Under the pieces are notes generated by a model. The model saw nothing but the letters and a program-made list of their open reading frames with translations, was not told the DNA's origin and did not search any database. From Angiostrongylus vasorum (taxonomy: Eukaryota > Nematoda > Chromadorea > Rhabditida > Metastrongylidae), in assembly GCA_018806985.1 (NCBI GenBank), contig JADANN010000445.1, forward strand, positions 1,162,001 to 1,226,000: 64,000 bases of DNA, written 5' to 3'. A program made the translations under genes and the position numbers. This document shows, piece by piece, positions 13,301 to 22,769 of this stretch. Position 1 is the stretch's first letter; every line of letters begins with the position of its first letter.

Positions 13301-14501
13301 GCCATGAAAAAACAGTAACCTGAGCGCTGACGATGGCATCTCGATACTCAGGTAAATGTGCAGCAAGGTCAGAAAGCACTGTATTAAAACAGAAGGCAAA
13401 CTGCTCTTGTATTGGGATTCCTGAAACCCTCAACAAACAAACTTATATGTTTTCAAGCATAAGATAGCTACGCTATCATTAACAGATAGTGGTCACATCA
13501 GAAAAATTTTTTCACTTGAATATTAATTTGCCAGTTTTAGTAAAATTGCTTTCATGGAAGCTGAAGATAGCCATGGGTGGTTTATCCTCGTCCATCACCA
13601 CAAATACTCCCCTCCCCCAAAGCTTCTGGATTGGGCGGAGACTTCTGCTCCCCGATAGGAAGATGTCACTGAAGCCATTCCTGGCACTTTTAACTCCTAG
13701 CTGGACTTTCGGATCGAAGCTATCTTCAGCTTCAGTGGTCTTGCTGGAAAACAAAGCTATTTCATCACAGTACAGTTCGACTTCCTAGAATACACTCCCT
13801 TGCTATGGTGAGGAACAAAATCATTAAGGTTGTAGTGAAGAAGACTGAGTTACGCAAAGAACCAACTGTCAGACTTATTCACAAGACCATCGTCAATCCA
13901 TTTCATCTGTGGTACAATACCAAGCGCGGTTATCAGCAGTGGAACCAGTTCACTCGCAAACTGAAAAGGTAGAAAGCAAAATGGAGTGTCCAATGAGATC
14001 GCTCCGGAAAACATCAGATGCTAGGTACTGTTAGCATAAGAAAACGGAAGAAAGTACTTTTCCATGTGAGTAAAGCAGGAAATTCCCAATGCCAATGAGT
14101 GTCGACCGCACATTGTGGTTCAAAGGTTGTGATTCAAGATCATCGGAAAGCCCACTCAGCAACAACCGTCTCAGATCGGTCAAGGTCGTTTTCTCAACCT
14201 AAACTCATTTAGTTACTTTCCTTTGACAAAACAGAAGGTAGTCCTGAGAACATAACACTCGAAAAAACTTGAATGCTGTTAGCACCGTAATACTGGGAAC
14301 ACATGAAATGTGGAGAATGGAAATTTCGTGCGGAGCGAGTGTAAAGCTTAACTTGAAATGAAAATTGGTGTACAGTCGAACATGTTTAGTATCGAAAACC
14401 CATGCTAACATAATGATCAGTTCTAATACTAACCTTTGCCAAGCATATTGCGGAATATTGAATATTCTTGAAAACCAAATCATCGATGTCTCTCATATGA
14501 T
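909..14501 (-). CDS. PI4KA: Phosphatidylinositol 4-kinase alpha (type III), N-terminal and helical part; 3' end beyond window
   Basis: Makes PI4P from phosphatidylinositol at the plasma membrane with TTC7/EFR3 partners (family knowledge). Exons read on the minus strand: 14501-14434 (ATG at 14496), 14198-14058, 13960-about 13875, about 13428-13320, 12784-9548, 9372-9213, 8260-8110, 7854-7727, 6897-6831, then at least one unplaced exon, 3993-3884, 3779-3677, 3469-3382, 2063-1751, 1379-1221, 1055-909. Phases join at each placed junction except the uncertain third/fourth exon join. Diagnostic motifs are LRNLFRDFWFYCTVLGF, SGLWPEDWYNAVC, ILQEAMKWAP, WIDDG, NEIERLCVWLNPL, LAWEISPELAVHLPAR, YPLHPVTVQYAVRVLRSYPA, WLARHSQLLAHQLVWNM and IKPYPKGEARRKACLKALAE, all in the order known for PI4KA. 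The lipid-kinase catalytic domain would follow the last motif and must lie left of base 1. The start has a TTTCAG acceptor 5 bases upstream, as for a trans-spliced leader. The segment between 6831 and 3993 is incomplete because I could not find the exon there. No frameshift was seen in the placed exons. Confidence 0.95.
3172..3295 (-). mobile_element. SINE1 fragment
   Basis: An old piece carries the SINE1 core (ACCTCGGAAGGATGGAGGGC and the preceding AAATT block) read on the minus strand. It lies in the PI4KA intron between exons 3677 and 3469. Confidence 0.6.
4011..4285. repeat. Foldback element beside a PI4KA exon
   Basis: Bases 4011-4083 are the reverse complement of 4216-4285 with about 85% agreement over about 70 bases. 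The loop of about 130 bases is very T-rich. The left arm abuts the acceptor of the PI4KA exon 3993-3884, so the arm includes that exon's polypyrimidine-side sequence. Confidence 0.75.
4336..4392. repeat. (TA)n microsatellite
   Basis: A near-perfect TA dinucleotide run of about 57 bases lies in a PI4KA intron. It has no coding content. Confidence 0.95.
4570..4945 (+). repeat. Dispersed repeat A, copy 1
   Basis: About 375 bases closely match 49452-49835, including CTGGTTGTG-GGGCCCC, CCAGGACGGTGGTGGAT, GGTATTGGTTTACTC and CCCGACACCCAGGAACACC. No intact frame is shared between the copies. It may be an untranslated end of a retroelement, but no class is assigned. Confidence 0.8.
5187..5444. repeat. 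130-bp tandem duplication
   Basis: Bases 5187-5316 are repeated at 5317-5444 almost without change; the second copy lacks two bases. The duplication lies in the unresolved part of PI4KA. The unit contains AGAAGAAGACTAG-type minus-strand sequence but no convincing exon. Confidence 0.9.
6961..7222 (+). mobile_element. SINE1 (tRNA-derived), plus orientation
   Basis: Begins near an A box, GTGGCGCAGTAGTCGG, and a B box, TATCGATCC. The family core CCTTCCATCCATCCGGGGT and the end CTCAGGGAATGATCAGCTTT follow. Family members carry pol III-type internal promoter boxes. It lies in the PI4KA intron between exons 7727 and 6897. Confidence 0.85.
8478..8556 (+). repeat. tRNA-like element (A and B box), not canonical
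   Basis: The segment has an A-box-like TAGAGCAATGGTAG and a B-box GGTTCAATCCC about 35 bases later. CTGG and CCAG ends could pair. No intact anticodon stem is evident, so a tRNA gene is not claimed. It may be a SINE head of a fourth type within PI4KA intron sequence. Confidence 0.45.
9548..12784 (-). CDS. PI4KA: PI4KA giant exon (3,237 nt)
   Basis: This is the largest exon of the PI4KA homologue, encoding about 1,079 residues without interruption. It is bounded by acceptor TTTTAG (12785-12790) and donor AGT|GTGAGT (9547-9542). Its upstream neighbour ends IVSAQ and this exon opens IDALACAVASVVEIL, matching the family at that point. The downstream neighbour opens FIAERVDIAKY and continues IWLS without a break. 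All other placed exons of the gene are 67-313 nt, so this one is exceptional. It encodes alpha-solenoid helical repeats of the regulatory region. An open frame of this length is strong evidence that the locus is under selection. Confidence 0.95.
12890..13190 (-). mobile_element. SINE1, near full length
   Basis: Read on the minus strand it starts GGGCGCGTGTGGCGCAGTG and carries CGCGCCC downstream, a perfect 7-bp pairing with GGGCGCG like a tRNA acceptor stem. The B box is GGGATCGATCC. It ends in a TTATCCTTTATCC tail. It sits in the PI4KA intron just upstream of the giant exon. Confidence 0.9.
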
Positions 14502-14504
14502 CTG
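14494..14504 (-). promoter_or_regulatory. Probable spliced-leader acceptor and start codon of PI4KA
   Basis: Read on the minus strand, GTTTCAG ends at 14502 and the ATG lies at 14496-14494. The leader would be only 5 bases after the acceptor. The exon then runs 63 nt to a good donor (AAG|GTTAGT) and its peptide ends ICLAK, as expected for the PI4KA N-terminus. An ordinary intron acceptor with more coding sequence upstream is the alternative. Confidence 0.55.
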
Positions 14505-14611
14505 AAACAAATAGGAGATAAAGTCAGAAATATTATTAATAAAACTGCTGACAAAGCTGTCAGCGTTTTTCCAGGAAGATCAATCATTTACATAGAATTC
14601 GTCTGTGTAAT

Positions 14612-14903
14612 AAGGACAAAGGGTAAAGCTCCCGGCGTTGACCAATCCCTAACAAGTCCGTTGACCAATGCGCCATGCACTCGACTTCACTAAACATCGT
14701 TAGAGATGATTGAATGCATATCTGGCCTTTACAATGACTCGCCATGACCTACCGATGTATCGAGACAGTGCTGCTACACACCCAGACAAGTGTGGTACCA
14801 AATCGCCGACCTCGGGGTGATGAAGGGATTGGTAGCCCTGGGGGGTAGAGATCAAGCCCATGTGTAGTGCAGGGCGCCTTCTATCACTGCGCTACACGCG
14901 CCT
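14612..14903 (-). mobile_element. SINE1
   Basis: Diverged full-length copy in the spacer between the PSME3 stop and the PI4KA start. The head GCGCGTGTAGCGCAGTG and the tail (ACAAAGGGTAAAGC on the plus strand) are recognisable. Confidence 0.85.
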
Positions 14904-15513
14904 ATCTTGTATATTATTAACATGTCGCGGGAATATTCAGCTGGGCAGGCATCCCACATACGACGAAGCATCTCATTACCACAATGTGTATGTGTCATGG
15001 AGGACAGAAATAATCAACGGAATGGAACTGCTCACTTAATATTGTGTGCTATTAGAATAAAACGAAGGAGTGCTACCTTTGCGAGTAAGCGAAAAGTGTA
15101 CACAAAGAAACAGAATTGAGTTTATCAACACAAGAACAACAAGTGACCAGTCAATAATCAATACGCATAAAGAGGACATAAAAATATTTAACTACCATTT
15201 CTGACACAGGGGTTTACGGAACCAAAGGCAACTTCAAGAAATCGTCTCCAGAATTTTGTCCAACTCTTAATGAACTAGGTTGAACTAAATATAGAATACA
15301 GCTGAAATATACATAGCCACAAAGATCGGAAAACGCTGAGACGGACCAAACTGGACGGTTAAATTATCCACTATACAGTCAACAACGACGGTAAACAGAA
15401 ATTAACGAAAAAGAGCTAGGAGGGAGGAGTGTTAGATCAGAAAAAAAAAATATGAAGATGAGTTACAAGACTTACAAAAGGCCGAAAGCACTCCTAGTGC
15501 GTCAAAGGAAAAC

Positions 15514-18454
15514 CTAATACAGCATTTCCATGTTACTATTTCGAGGCTTCTTGATTTTCTCAATATTCTTCGTTATAAGATCATAAAGTGTAGAGAAATG
15601 ATTCCGCATCTCCAGAACAACCAATCTGACGTTAATGAATTGCTTCTCGTCCATGTCAAGGATGGCTCTCCTGTAATCTTCTACATGGGGATATTTGGCG
15701 ACCTAGACACGAAGAACTTTCAACAATAATGTGAAAAAAGGAGAAAATCTCTTTCAACTTTGGAAACTTGTAAAACACCTAATTCCAATTTGAGCAATGG
15801 ATAATAAAGTGAAACAAAGTGCAGACATCACCTTAGTAAGTAGCTTCGCTCGACTAGCAAAATATCTGCTCATTTGATCAAGGAATGACGCTGCTTCGCT
15901 TTCCACATTGCGAACCTCGCCTAGAGTTTCCTCCTGAATGGAAACACCGAAGTTATTTCCATCCTCAATACGAGGGATTAACAAGGTTATCCACATCTTA
16001 ACCTGCAACAAAAAAAGTCTTGAAAAACCATCCAAAAACGAGATTAGGTAATAAATTAGATGAAATTTCGCCTGCATGCATCTTAAGCCGAAATAGGATG
16101 AGATTTACCTTGTTGACATTCTCCACAGCATCCCTTAATAATGGACGAATCTGGTCCATAAGGTCGGCAAGTTGAGAATTACAGGGCACACTACCATTGA
16201 TGAAACCATAGACAGGTATGCCTAAGAATGTGCCCATTTAAAAAACATACAACCAAAGCATGAACAGCACCGACAATTATTCCAAACACGATGAAATATT
16301 TCTTAAACAATTAATATTAGAACGTTAACATTACCGTTATGGCATTCCCCATGAACTTCATCAAACTTTCTTTTTTTGACAACTGGTGCATCTTCGTCCT
16401 TCATAGAACTCGAATGGGTAACGTGAGGCACTGGGATATTTAAATCTGGGTCCGGAATCATCTCTGGTAAGCGGGCGTACGAGAACCGATAAGTCTATAG
16501 CAATAAACTTTCAGAAAAAGACAAGCCATTACAGAGTTTCCAAAAATCGACTTTCATTCAACTTCGGCATAAACAGCAATTTGCTGTTTTCTTGATTACA
16601 GCACGAGAAGCTGTTAGAAAATAAAGGATGAAGCTCTCAACATCGATCAAAACCTGAAGGATGCACCATACAGTAGACTTCATTAAGTATCATTGGAGGT
16701 GACTGAACCCATATCTAGCCTTCACAATGATTCGCGGCCTCAAGATGTGTCCAGTCAGTGTTGCTATCCTCCCACACAAGTTTGGTACCACTGTTGATCC
16801 CGGAGATGGAGGGTTTGATGAGGCTGGGGTGCGGGGATCGATCCCGTGTGTAATGAAGGACGCCTCGGACCCTGCGCTACACGCGCCCAGTTGCTACTAT
16901 ACCATTTATTTAACCACAAAAGCTGACGACTAGGTGGATTTCAGACCGGGAAAACTCATGTTAACTGCAACCTAGTCGGTCAAACACCTTAAGAAAGCCA
17001 ATGGAAAACCACAACATCTCATTTTTAACTGCATTGTATTTGAAATAGCGTCCTCAACCATTTATCGTTCTCTATAAGTCATCAATTGAATTTTCCACGT
17101 GGAGATCAACTGCATAGAGTTCACATGTGTGGGTAATGAGCTACTCCGCTATAGAAATATCAGTCTGAGATATTCTAAAAGATCTCGTGTGGTAACGAAG
17201 CATTTTTCCTTGCGGTTCATTTCTGGATTCTTGGAATTTACCTAGAATGCTTCGTGTGTTCTACGCGTTGAAGTTTTAAATTTCTGTGGAAAGACTACGA
17301 CTTCCACATCAAAATTTTCCCCGTTATGTTGTTGTGTCCCATACCTGTCTAGCTGAGTGTTTGGTTTAACTATACAGTTACCATATAGGTGTTCCGATAA
17401 AAGGAAACTGTGCTCAACCTACTTCACCTACATATTCGTCCTCGCACGCTTTACAAAAAAACGGGTACATCTTATCCGAACCCACGCAGTCATTGTTTCT
17501 ACAGCTATGACAGATTGTGCAATTTTTATTTCTCACCAACAGCCATAGAAGAGTTTACGAACTGGTTGAGGTTTAGAGAATTCGATGGTATTGCAATCAC
17601 TGCCACCGATTTTTAGGAACCTCGTTTCCTCTGGTGGTGTTGTGAAGGTATTTGACCAACTAAGCTGCAGTTAACTTGACCTTCTCTGGGGCTGATCCGT
17701 TAAAACGTCAGATTTTGTGGATAAATAAATGGTATACTAACAGCTTCCTGTGTGCGTTTCGAGAAAACAGCGCATTATTGATCAATGCCGAGGTTAACAG
17801 AAAGTCGGTCTGGAGAATCAACCATTTTTTTCTAATTTCCAACCAAATAGGAGATTGGTAATAAGTTTTATTGAACCAACGTTTCGATGGCTTCATCTTG
17901 TTCAGATGCGGGAATAATCCAAGTCGATGGGCTACGGGTTGTCGACCTCACGATGTGCTTGCTGTTGTCGTGCCGAGTCGAATGGGAATCCTCGTTCAAG
18001 CGGTGCTCCACTTCACTGGATTCAACTCGATGCGACTACGAACACCCACATAGCAAGGATGACAGCCTGTGCCTATGCAGTCGGACTAATTCGGCTCCGA
18101 AGAAGACGAAGACGTCAAAACGTTTGCTGAACAAAACTTACCATCAACCTCATCTTTGCTCAATAATTCAGGAGATTATTGGCTATGGGAGGTCACTTAA
18201 GAAATGAGGCCGAAAAAAATCTCATGAAACAACAGATACCTTGAGAAGATTGTCATATTCTATAACCTTTTTCGGGAACTCTTCCATGACAATTCGTTCT
18301 GCTTCTTTAAATAGCTCCAATTTGTAGTCGTTAAACTGAAAGTCCGTTTTCTAGTGAAACGACAATCAATAGCGCTATCGAGTCAAAGTCAACCAATATT
18401 AAGAAACTAATTCGATTAAACACCCACCGCCTTGCTGGTCTCAGTTTTCGTCAT
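15514..18454 (-). CDS. PSME3: Proteasome activator PA28-gamma (REG-gamma, 11S regulator)
   Basis: Forms the heptameric nuclear cap that opens the 20S proteasome for ATP-independent breakdown of selected proteins (family knowledge). Six exons on the minus strand: 18454-18428, 18335-18240, 16494-16335, 16221-16109, 16002-15832, 15702-15514. All phases join and give 251 residues, against about 254 in human PSME3. Key motifs are FPKKV in the N-terminal helix, PVVKKRKFDEV (basic nuclear-localisation-like insert matching the KKRRLDE site), INGSVPCN, LLIPRIEDGNNFGVSIQEET (activation loop), YPHVEDYRRA and the C-terminal KNIEKIKKPRNSN ending in LY, the tail that docks in the 20S pocket. The 1.75-kb intron between 16494 and 18240 carries a SINE1 copy and PLE debris. 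It starts 227 bases after the MITD1 stop on the same strand, so an operon is likely. Confidence 0.96.
16621..16888 (-). mobile_element. SINE1
   Basis: Copy in the 1.75-kb PSME3 intron, with the tail AAAGGATGAAGC at its low end and head GGGCGCGTGTAGCGCAG read on the minus strand. Confidence 0.85.
16935..17620 (-). mobile_element. Decayed Penelope-like element, GIY-YIG end
   Basis: On the minus strand broken frames read NDCVGSDKMYPFFCKACEDE and YVGEVG, matching the GIY-YIG nuclease (YLISCxxCxxEYVGET) of the better copies. The low end matches the PLE end seen at 23580 (plus strand CTGCAACCTAGTCGGTCAAA). Stops and shifts show it is dead. It lies in the PSME3 intron. Confidence 0.7.
17840..18180. 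mobile_element. Inverted pair of PLE terminal repeats
   Basis: The plus strand holds TTGAACCAACGTTTCGATGG at 17873 and, inverted, GAAGACGTCAAAACGTTTGC at about 18107-18126. Both match PLE terminal segments elsewhere (ACGTCGAAACGTTAGC at 32419, AAAACGTTAGCCGAATAAG at 62273). About 230 bases lie between. No coding remains. It ends about 60 bases before a PSME3 exon. Confidence 0.65.
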
Positions 18455-18491
18455 TGTTGATTGTGCACCCAAATAACTGAACTGAAATTAC
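18455..18491 (-). promoter_or_regulatory. Probable trans-splice acceptor and 27-nt leader of PSME3
   Basis: On the minus strand GGTAATTTCAG ends at 18482, followed by a 27-base leader and the PSME3 ATG at 18454. It lies about 155 bases after a poly(A) signal of the upstream gene MITD1 (18644-18639). That arrangement is typical of internal operon genes that receive SL2-type leaders in nematodes. Transcript data are not visible here. Confidence 0.55.
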
Positions 18492-18638
18492 CTGTAAAGT
18501 GAACATGACAAGATCACGAAATGGAATGTTAAGAAAGCGGATAATTAAAGATAAGACGATAAAAGCATATAAAAGTCCAACAAAGTTCATTTGGATGATT
18601 CCAAAGGTCAACGAAAAACACTAAGACATGGTTTGAGA

Positions 18639-18644
18639 TTTATT
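18639..18644 (-). terminator. Poly(A) signal AATAAA of MITD1
   Basis: The hexamer AATAAA is read on the minus strand about 38 bases after the MITD1 stop codon at 18682. It is the only canonical hexamer I see between MITD1 and PSME3. Its place between the stop and the downstream acceptor at 18482 fits 3'-end formation coupled to trans-splicing. Confidence 0.6.
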
Positions 18645-18681
18645 ACGTAAGAGTATATCCACAGAATATTACGGAATGCGT

Positions 18682-21342
18682 TCATTTTTTCACTTTCATA
18701 ATATCAACAGTAGTCTCATGACATTGTCTAAAGTTTAAATCAGAAGCACCCAAAACATATTTGCCAGGTTTTTTAAAATAGTCTAGACCCCGTCCAATTT
18801 TGACAATCCATCCATTGTTAAACCTGATCTCCCTATCATGAATGGAAGCACTGAATCCCACTTTCAGAAGAACATTTACCCCCTCGAGGCTATCACGGAG
18901 CTCGTTGAATGCGTCTTGATTATTCTTCGCTTCTGTTCCGGTCAATAAGTCTATATAGCGGATGTTCGGTGCTCTGCTAACAACAAGCTCACAAAATTGA
19001 ATAAAATTGAGGATCTGATGGTGGGCAATAATGTATGCATCTTGAACATGCACAGCAGTCAAACCATCATCCAAACATTTTCCGAAAATTTTATCGTAAC
19101 CATGACCCACACTATTTGCCGTTATCTTTCGCTGCTCCAAGAAGCCAACCTGAAAGAACGACGTTTACATTTCAATCCTATCATCTCCTTTATCTTTCAC
19201 CATATTGAGAATGATAACGTCTGACGAAAAAAAGTGGAAATCGTTGTATATTTTGAAAACTGCAGAACAATTTGCAAACATGATAGCTGTGCGGTTCTTA
19301 GATTCAAGCTCATCTTAAGACGAGCAGAACGATTTGCAAACATGATAGCTGTGCGGTTCTTAGATTCAAGCTCATCTTAAGACGATTTTCTGTTAGTCAT
19401 AACAAGCTGGTTCGACAAAGAACGACCACTTCTAGTTTCTCGACTACCGGAAACAGACCTTGCTCTACCGCCATAAAGGATAAAGGATAAAGCTCTCGGC
19501 GTTGATCAATCCCTGAGGGATAGCCACAGGACAGCATAAAATCCTACTCGACGGAATCAAGTTTGTGCCGATCGCCTCGCTCGAAATGCAGCTCCACGAA
19601 AAAAGAGAATTATGCCCAGAAGATGAAAACGTCACTTTGGAAATGTTGCAAAACACACTGGCAAAAAATCTTAAATCCTAATAGCCTCTATTTCAAATAT
19701 TGGGATTCACAATGAATTGAGAAATGTTTGTTCAAAACTGAAAAACTAAACCACTTTCGGCAAATGTGTTAACCATTCATGAACTGCGGAAAACATATAT
19801 TGCACACATCTAGTGCCCACCCATAACGCGTGAAGATTTCGAAAAAGGCTTGCATCGCTGAGTCATTCAACAAATTCCCATTTCCTCGGAATTGTCACAG
19901 AGTGAACGGAAAACGAGAAATTTTGGGCAAATATCCAACGTATGGGAGGGTTTGAAAAGCCTAAACATAACACCCACACTCGAAAACGCCAACACTATAA
20001 AGAAATTCCTGAACCAACCAAGAACAGCATTCCTCCGGCCAAGGCAAACTGTCACCAAACTTGTGTGTAAGAAGCTCCTTCTGGTCCATTGAGCCCGGTG
20101 ACTGCCTGTGGTGAAGAGCTATGAACCCTCTCACAGAACTACACCAGGATTCCACATTGAATCAATCTGACTAGCACTTACGACATCCATGGACAGAAAA
20201 TCCCCAAGTAATAGGCAAACCCAGTAACGGGAACATCGAGAAGTGAGAGATTCCAAAACAACTGGACGATATGTGATGAAGAACCTACAGAAGGAGACAG
20301 AGCTTTGACATTTGCTTGCGCTTCCTTTTCACAATGTTTAAATTCATGTAGCAACACATTGACCTAGACGTTTCAATACTGAGGAAGAAGTATGATGTTG
20401 CAATATCGAAAAAAAGATGCATTGATAGCAAACTGAAACTTCACTGGATTGCAAAATTGCGGACCTCAATCTTCGTGGCGGCTTTCAGAAGCTCCGCCCG
20501 TGATATGTACTGCGCTATCTGTTTATATAATGGACCTCTTCGACCGTCCCCTAAAGGCATTAACCTGAAAATCATTTCTCAACAAAAAATAACGACTTGG
20601 AAGTGTTTGTCTCTACATGCAACGTAACCTCGACACACTAAAACACGCTGGCATTGGTTTCAGTACTATACGAGAACGATTCCACTCCATAATCCTCCAA
20701 CATTAAACAAGCATATCAAAGTGCACAAGAGACCTTATCAACTTTAGGAAAAAAGCACTAAAGCCAAAAGATCTTTATCAGTAACTCTTCTTTTCTAAGC
20801 CGTTAAGAGGACTTTTTCGTCGACACTCCCAATTCAACACAAAAACGATTAGGCGGTTGGGACTTCGTGGCAAATGACACTACGGTGTTTCCCAATGTAT
20901 CGTTTGCGTTGACGGTCGCCGTCGTCACGTCAGAAACGTTAAAACCTCAACTTTTGCTTTCAATCCTTTAGAGACTAAAGTCCTTAAGAATTTAGAACCG
21001 ACACTACACTTGTTTGCGACTCAACGAACTCTCTTAGATATGCCTTGTAAGCTCTCAACAACTTAAACACTCTAGTTGCAAAAAATTACCAACAGTTATT
21101 GAAAAAACCCACTGGTAATGGAACGATAAAGATCGCGCTAAAAACTTCGAACGGTCTTTTTTTTCGCTTCGTTTTTGGAACTTGAAAAAAATCACCAACT
21201 CTTACTTGACCGCCTTGTCGAGTCGTTCAATCCCATGCATGTAGTGAGTCAGAGCGTCATTCGGCTTCCCATTTTTGTCGTAGTTCACGGCCTCAACGAG
21301 GAAGTTCTTTGCTTCTTCGATGAGTACGTCTTCTCTATTCAT
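18682..21342 (-). CDS. MITD1: MIT domain-containing protein 1
   Basis: In animals this protein links ESCRT-III to membranes during the last step of cytokinesis. Four exons on the minus strand: 21342-21206, 20564-20465, 20363-20289 and 19149-18682, giving 259 residues (human about 249). Residues 1-79 form the MIT three-helix domain that binds ESCRT-III tails (AKNFLVEAVNYDKNGKPNDA, HYMHGIERLDKAVK, LYKQIAQYISRAE). A short linker follows. Residues about 105-259 are the phospholipase-D-like membrane-binding domain with the diagnostic SIHDREIRFNNGWIVKIGRG, LDYFKKP and CHETTVDI motifs. All exon phases join. An ATTTAG acceptor ends at 21357, 14 bases before the ATG, so leader trans-splicing is plausible. 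Intron 3 contains a 62-bp direct repeat and a SINE1 tail. Probably the upstream gene of an operon with PSME3. Confidence 0.96.
19262..19385. repeat. 62-bp direct duplication
   Basis: Bases 19262-19323 are repeated at 19324-19385 with a single visible difference (GAACAATTTG against GAACGATTTG). The repeat lies in the MITD1 intron. Confidence 0.92.
19475..19521 (-). mobile_element. SINE1 3' tail fragment
   Basis: Only the last about 47 bases of SINE1 (AAAGGATAAAGGATAAAGC then CTCTCGGCGTTGATC) are present, joined abruptly to unrelated DNA. It lies in the MITD1 intron. Confidence 0.8.
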
Positions 21343-21597
21343 AGGAATGAAAAGACCTAAATAGCACCGCATGACGTCTCGAACTCAACGACATCTGCAT
21401 CTTCTAGAAATCTTGCCATTCAGGGTATGACGTAGAGCAAATCACTAAGCAACGAAAATCAACGTCCTTGTGCAAATTCAACAGGGAATGGCGGGATTAC
21501 AGGGTCTTCCGAGGGTTTGTAGACGTCGGCAAAATGAGTTGCGTACGATGTCTTTAACTTGACGCCTCAGATTGAGTTGTACTGTGTCGTCGTACAT

Positions 21598-21841
21598 GGG
21601 CGCGTGTGGCGCAGTGCTTGGACGCGCCCTGCAGTGCACATGACATCGATTCCTGCGCCACTGGCCCACCATACCCTCCATTTTTCCGAGATCGGCAAAT
21701 TGGTGCCAGACTCATCTGGGAGGATAGCAGCACTTGCTTGATAAATCGGTAGACCATCGCGAGTCATTGTATGGTTAATGAAGTCGAATGCATAGCGCAT
21801 CCCTCAGGGGATTGATCAACGCCTAGAGCTTTATCCTTTAT
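21598..21841 (+). mobile_element. SINE1
   Basis: Head GGGCGCGTGTGGCGCAGTG, core and tail are recognisable. It is adjacent to a second, opposite-strand copy at 21846, so the two form a tail-to-tail pair just upstream of MITD1. Confidence 0.9.
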
Positions 21842-21845
21842 CGAT

Positions 21846-22028
21846 ATACAATGACTTGAGTTGGCCTACCGATGTATCGAGTTAGTAATGCTATTCTCCC
21901 AGACAAATCTGGAACCAGTCTAACGACCCCGGAAGGATTAAAGGTTTGATGATGCCGGAGTCGTGATCGAGTTGAAGACCTAATGTACCCTTCAGGGAAC
22001 CTCTGACCATTGCACCAGACGCTCTTGC
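21846..22028 (-). mobile_element. SINE1-like, diverged head
   Basis: Shares the CCTACCGATGTATCGAG and ACCCCGGAAGGAT blocks with SINE1 on the minus strand. The head region is diverged (GAGCGTCTGGTGCAATGG). It may be a subfamily with another tRNA-like start. Confidence 0.7.
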
Positions 22029-22227
22029 GGCCATTCATAAACTCATGAAGATGGGGAGCTAGACTCACTTATTTATTGCGTTAGCGTATTCCTCTTTACA
22101 CTTGACATTTAGAATAGTGTAATAATGGAAGTGCTTTTCTGCTCCTGAGTTGCAAGTTAGGAGTGTGACATGCCATTGAATTTACCGTTTGAAACTACTG
22201 TTGTGTAAATTTAGGTAAATCCATACC

Positions 22228-22392
22228 TCAGTGAAAATATGGGAGAAAATCGAACAGATGTTCCACTCGAGTTTCCTCCGTTCCATAGGTCCCATTCAAA
22301 ACTCCAAGTTTTTCCGCTTGGGAAGAAGCAGCGTGGATTCCTCTTTTATATGTAGGACTCAAGACCAAGAACACGAGGAGATACATGGCCAT
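22228..22392 (-). CDS. Possible small secreted peptide (54 aa), unrecognised
   Basis: A minus-strand frame starts at ATG 22392-22390 and stops at 22228. It opens MAMYLLVFLVLSPTY, a short hydrophobic stretch like a signal peptide, with a possible cleavage after IHA. About 33 hydrophilic residues remain, ending FDFLPYFH. A TTTCAG acceptor lies about 33 bases upstream of the ATG, as for a trans-spliced leader. No cysteines or dibasic cleavage sites are visible in the mature part. I do not recognise a family. Chance is a real alternative for a frame this short. It lies about 890 bases upstream of MITD1 on the same strand. Confidence 0.3.
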   Translation of the reverse strand: MAMYLLVFLVLSPTYKRGIHAASSQAEKLGVLNGTYGTEETRVEHLFDFLPYFH

Positions 22393-22586
22393 GCGATGAA
22401 GCAACAACCCAGTGAATCTCGTTCGAACTGAAAGCCACAAATTCTACACAATCCCAGCAACCCGTATTACAAGACCTAATAAGACCTACAGTATTGGAAA
22501 TATGTGTGTTATTTATGTTATTCTTTGTTTTTTATATTATTTACTCAATATATTATTTATTTCATTTTATTCAAGTCAATAACACT
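22393..22586. other. Spacer, nothing supported
   Basis: AT-rich spacer between the possible secreted peptide and the first SINE2. It holds the upstream TTTCAG acceptor near 22426 and otherwise nothing I can support. Confidence 0.4.
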
Positions 22587-22738
22587 GCTGAGAAGAAGGA
22601 GAAACGAAGGACTCGCATGGTGTGGTCGTGAACGCGTTAGCACTGGAAAGGGTGACAGCAAGTTCGATTCCATCAGTGACACCTGCGGTCCGGAATTTTG
22701 CAGATGTCTCAGCATCACTGTCGTTATATTTCATTTTA
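22587..22738 (+). mobile_element. SINE2 (tRNA-derived)
   Basis: Second family. The head GGACTCGCATGGTGTGGTCG and B box GTTCGATTCC are followed by CACCTGCGGTCCGGAATTTT and the fixed end GCAGATGTCTCAGCATCACT. Confidence 0.8.
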
Positions 22739-22769
22739 TTTCTATGCGACCCTTCATCGCGTTTAATCT

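Noticed and set aside
13512..13754. 80-codon minus-strand frame between PI4KA exons, considered as a PI4KA exon
   Set aside because: It does not match the family segment, and the exons at 13960-13875 and 13428-13320 already supply the expected sequence.
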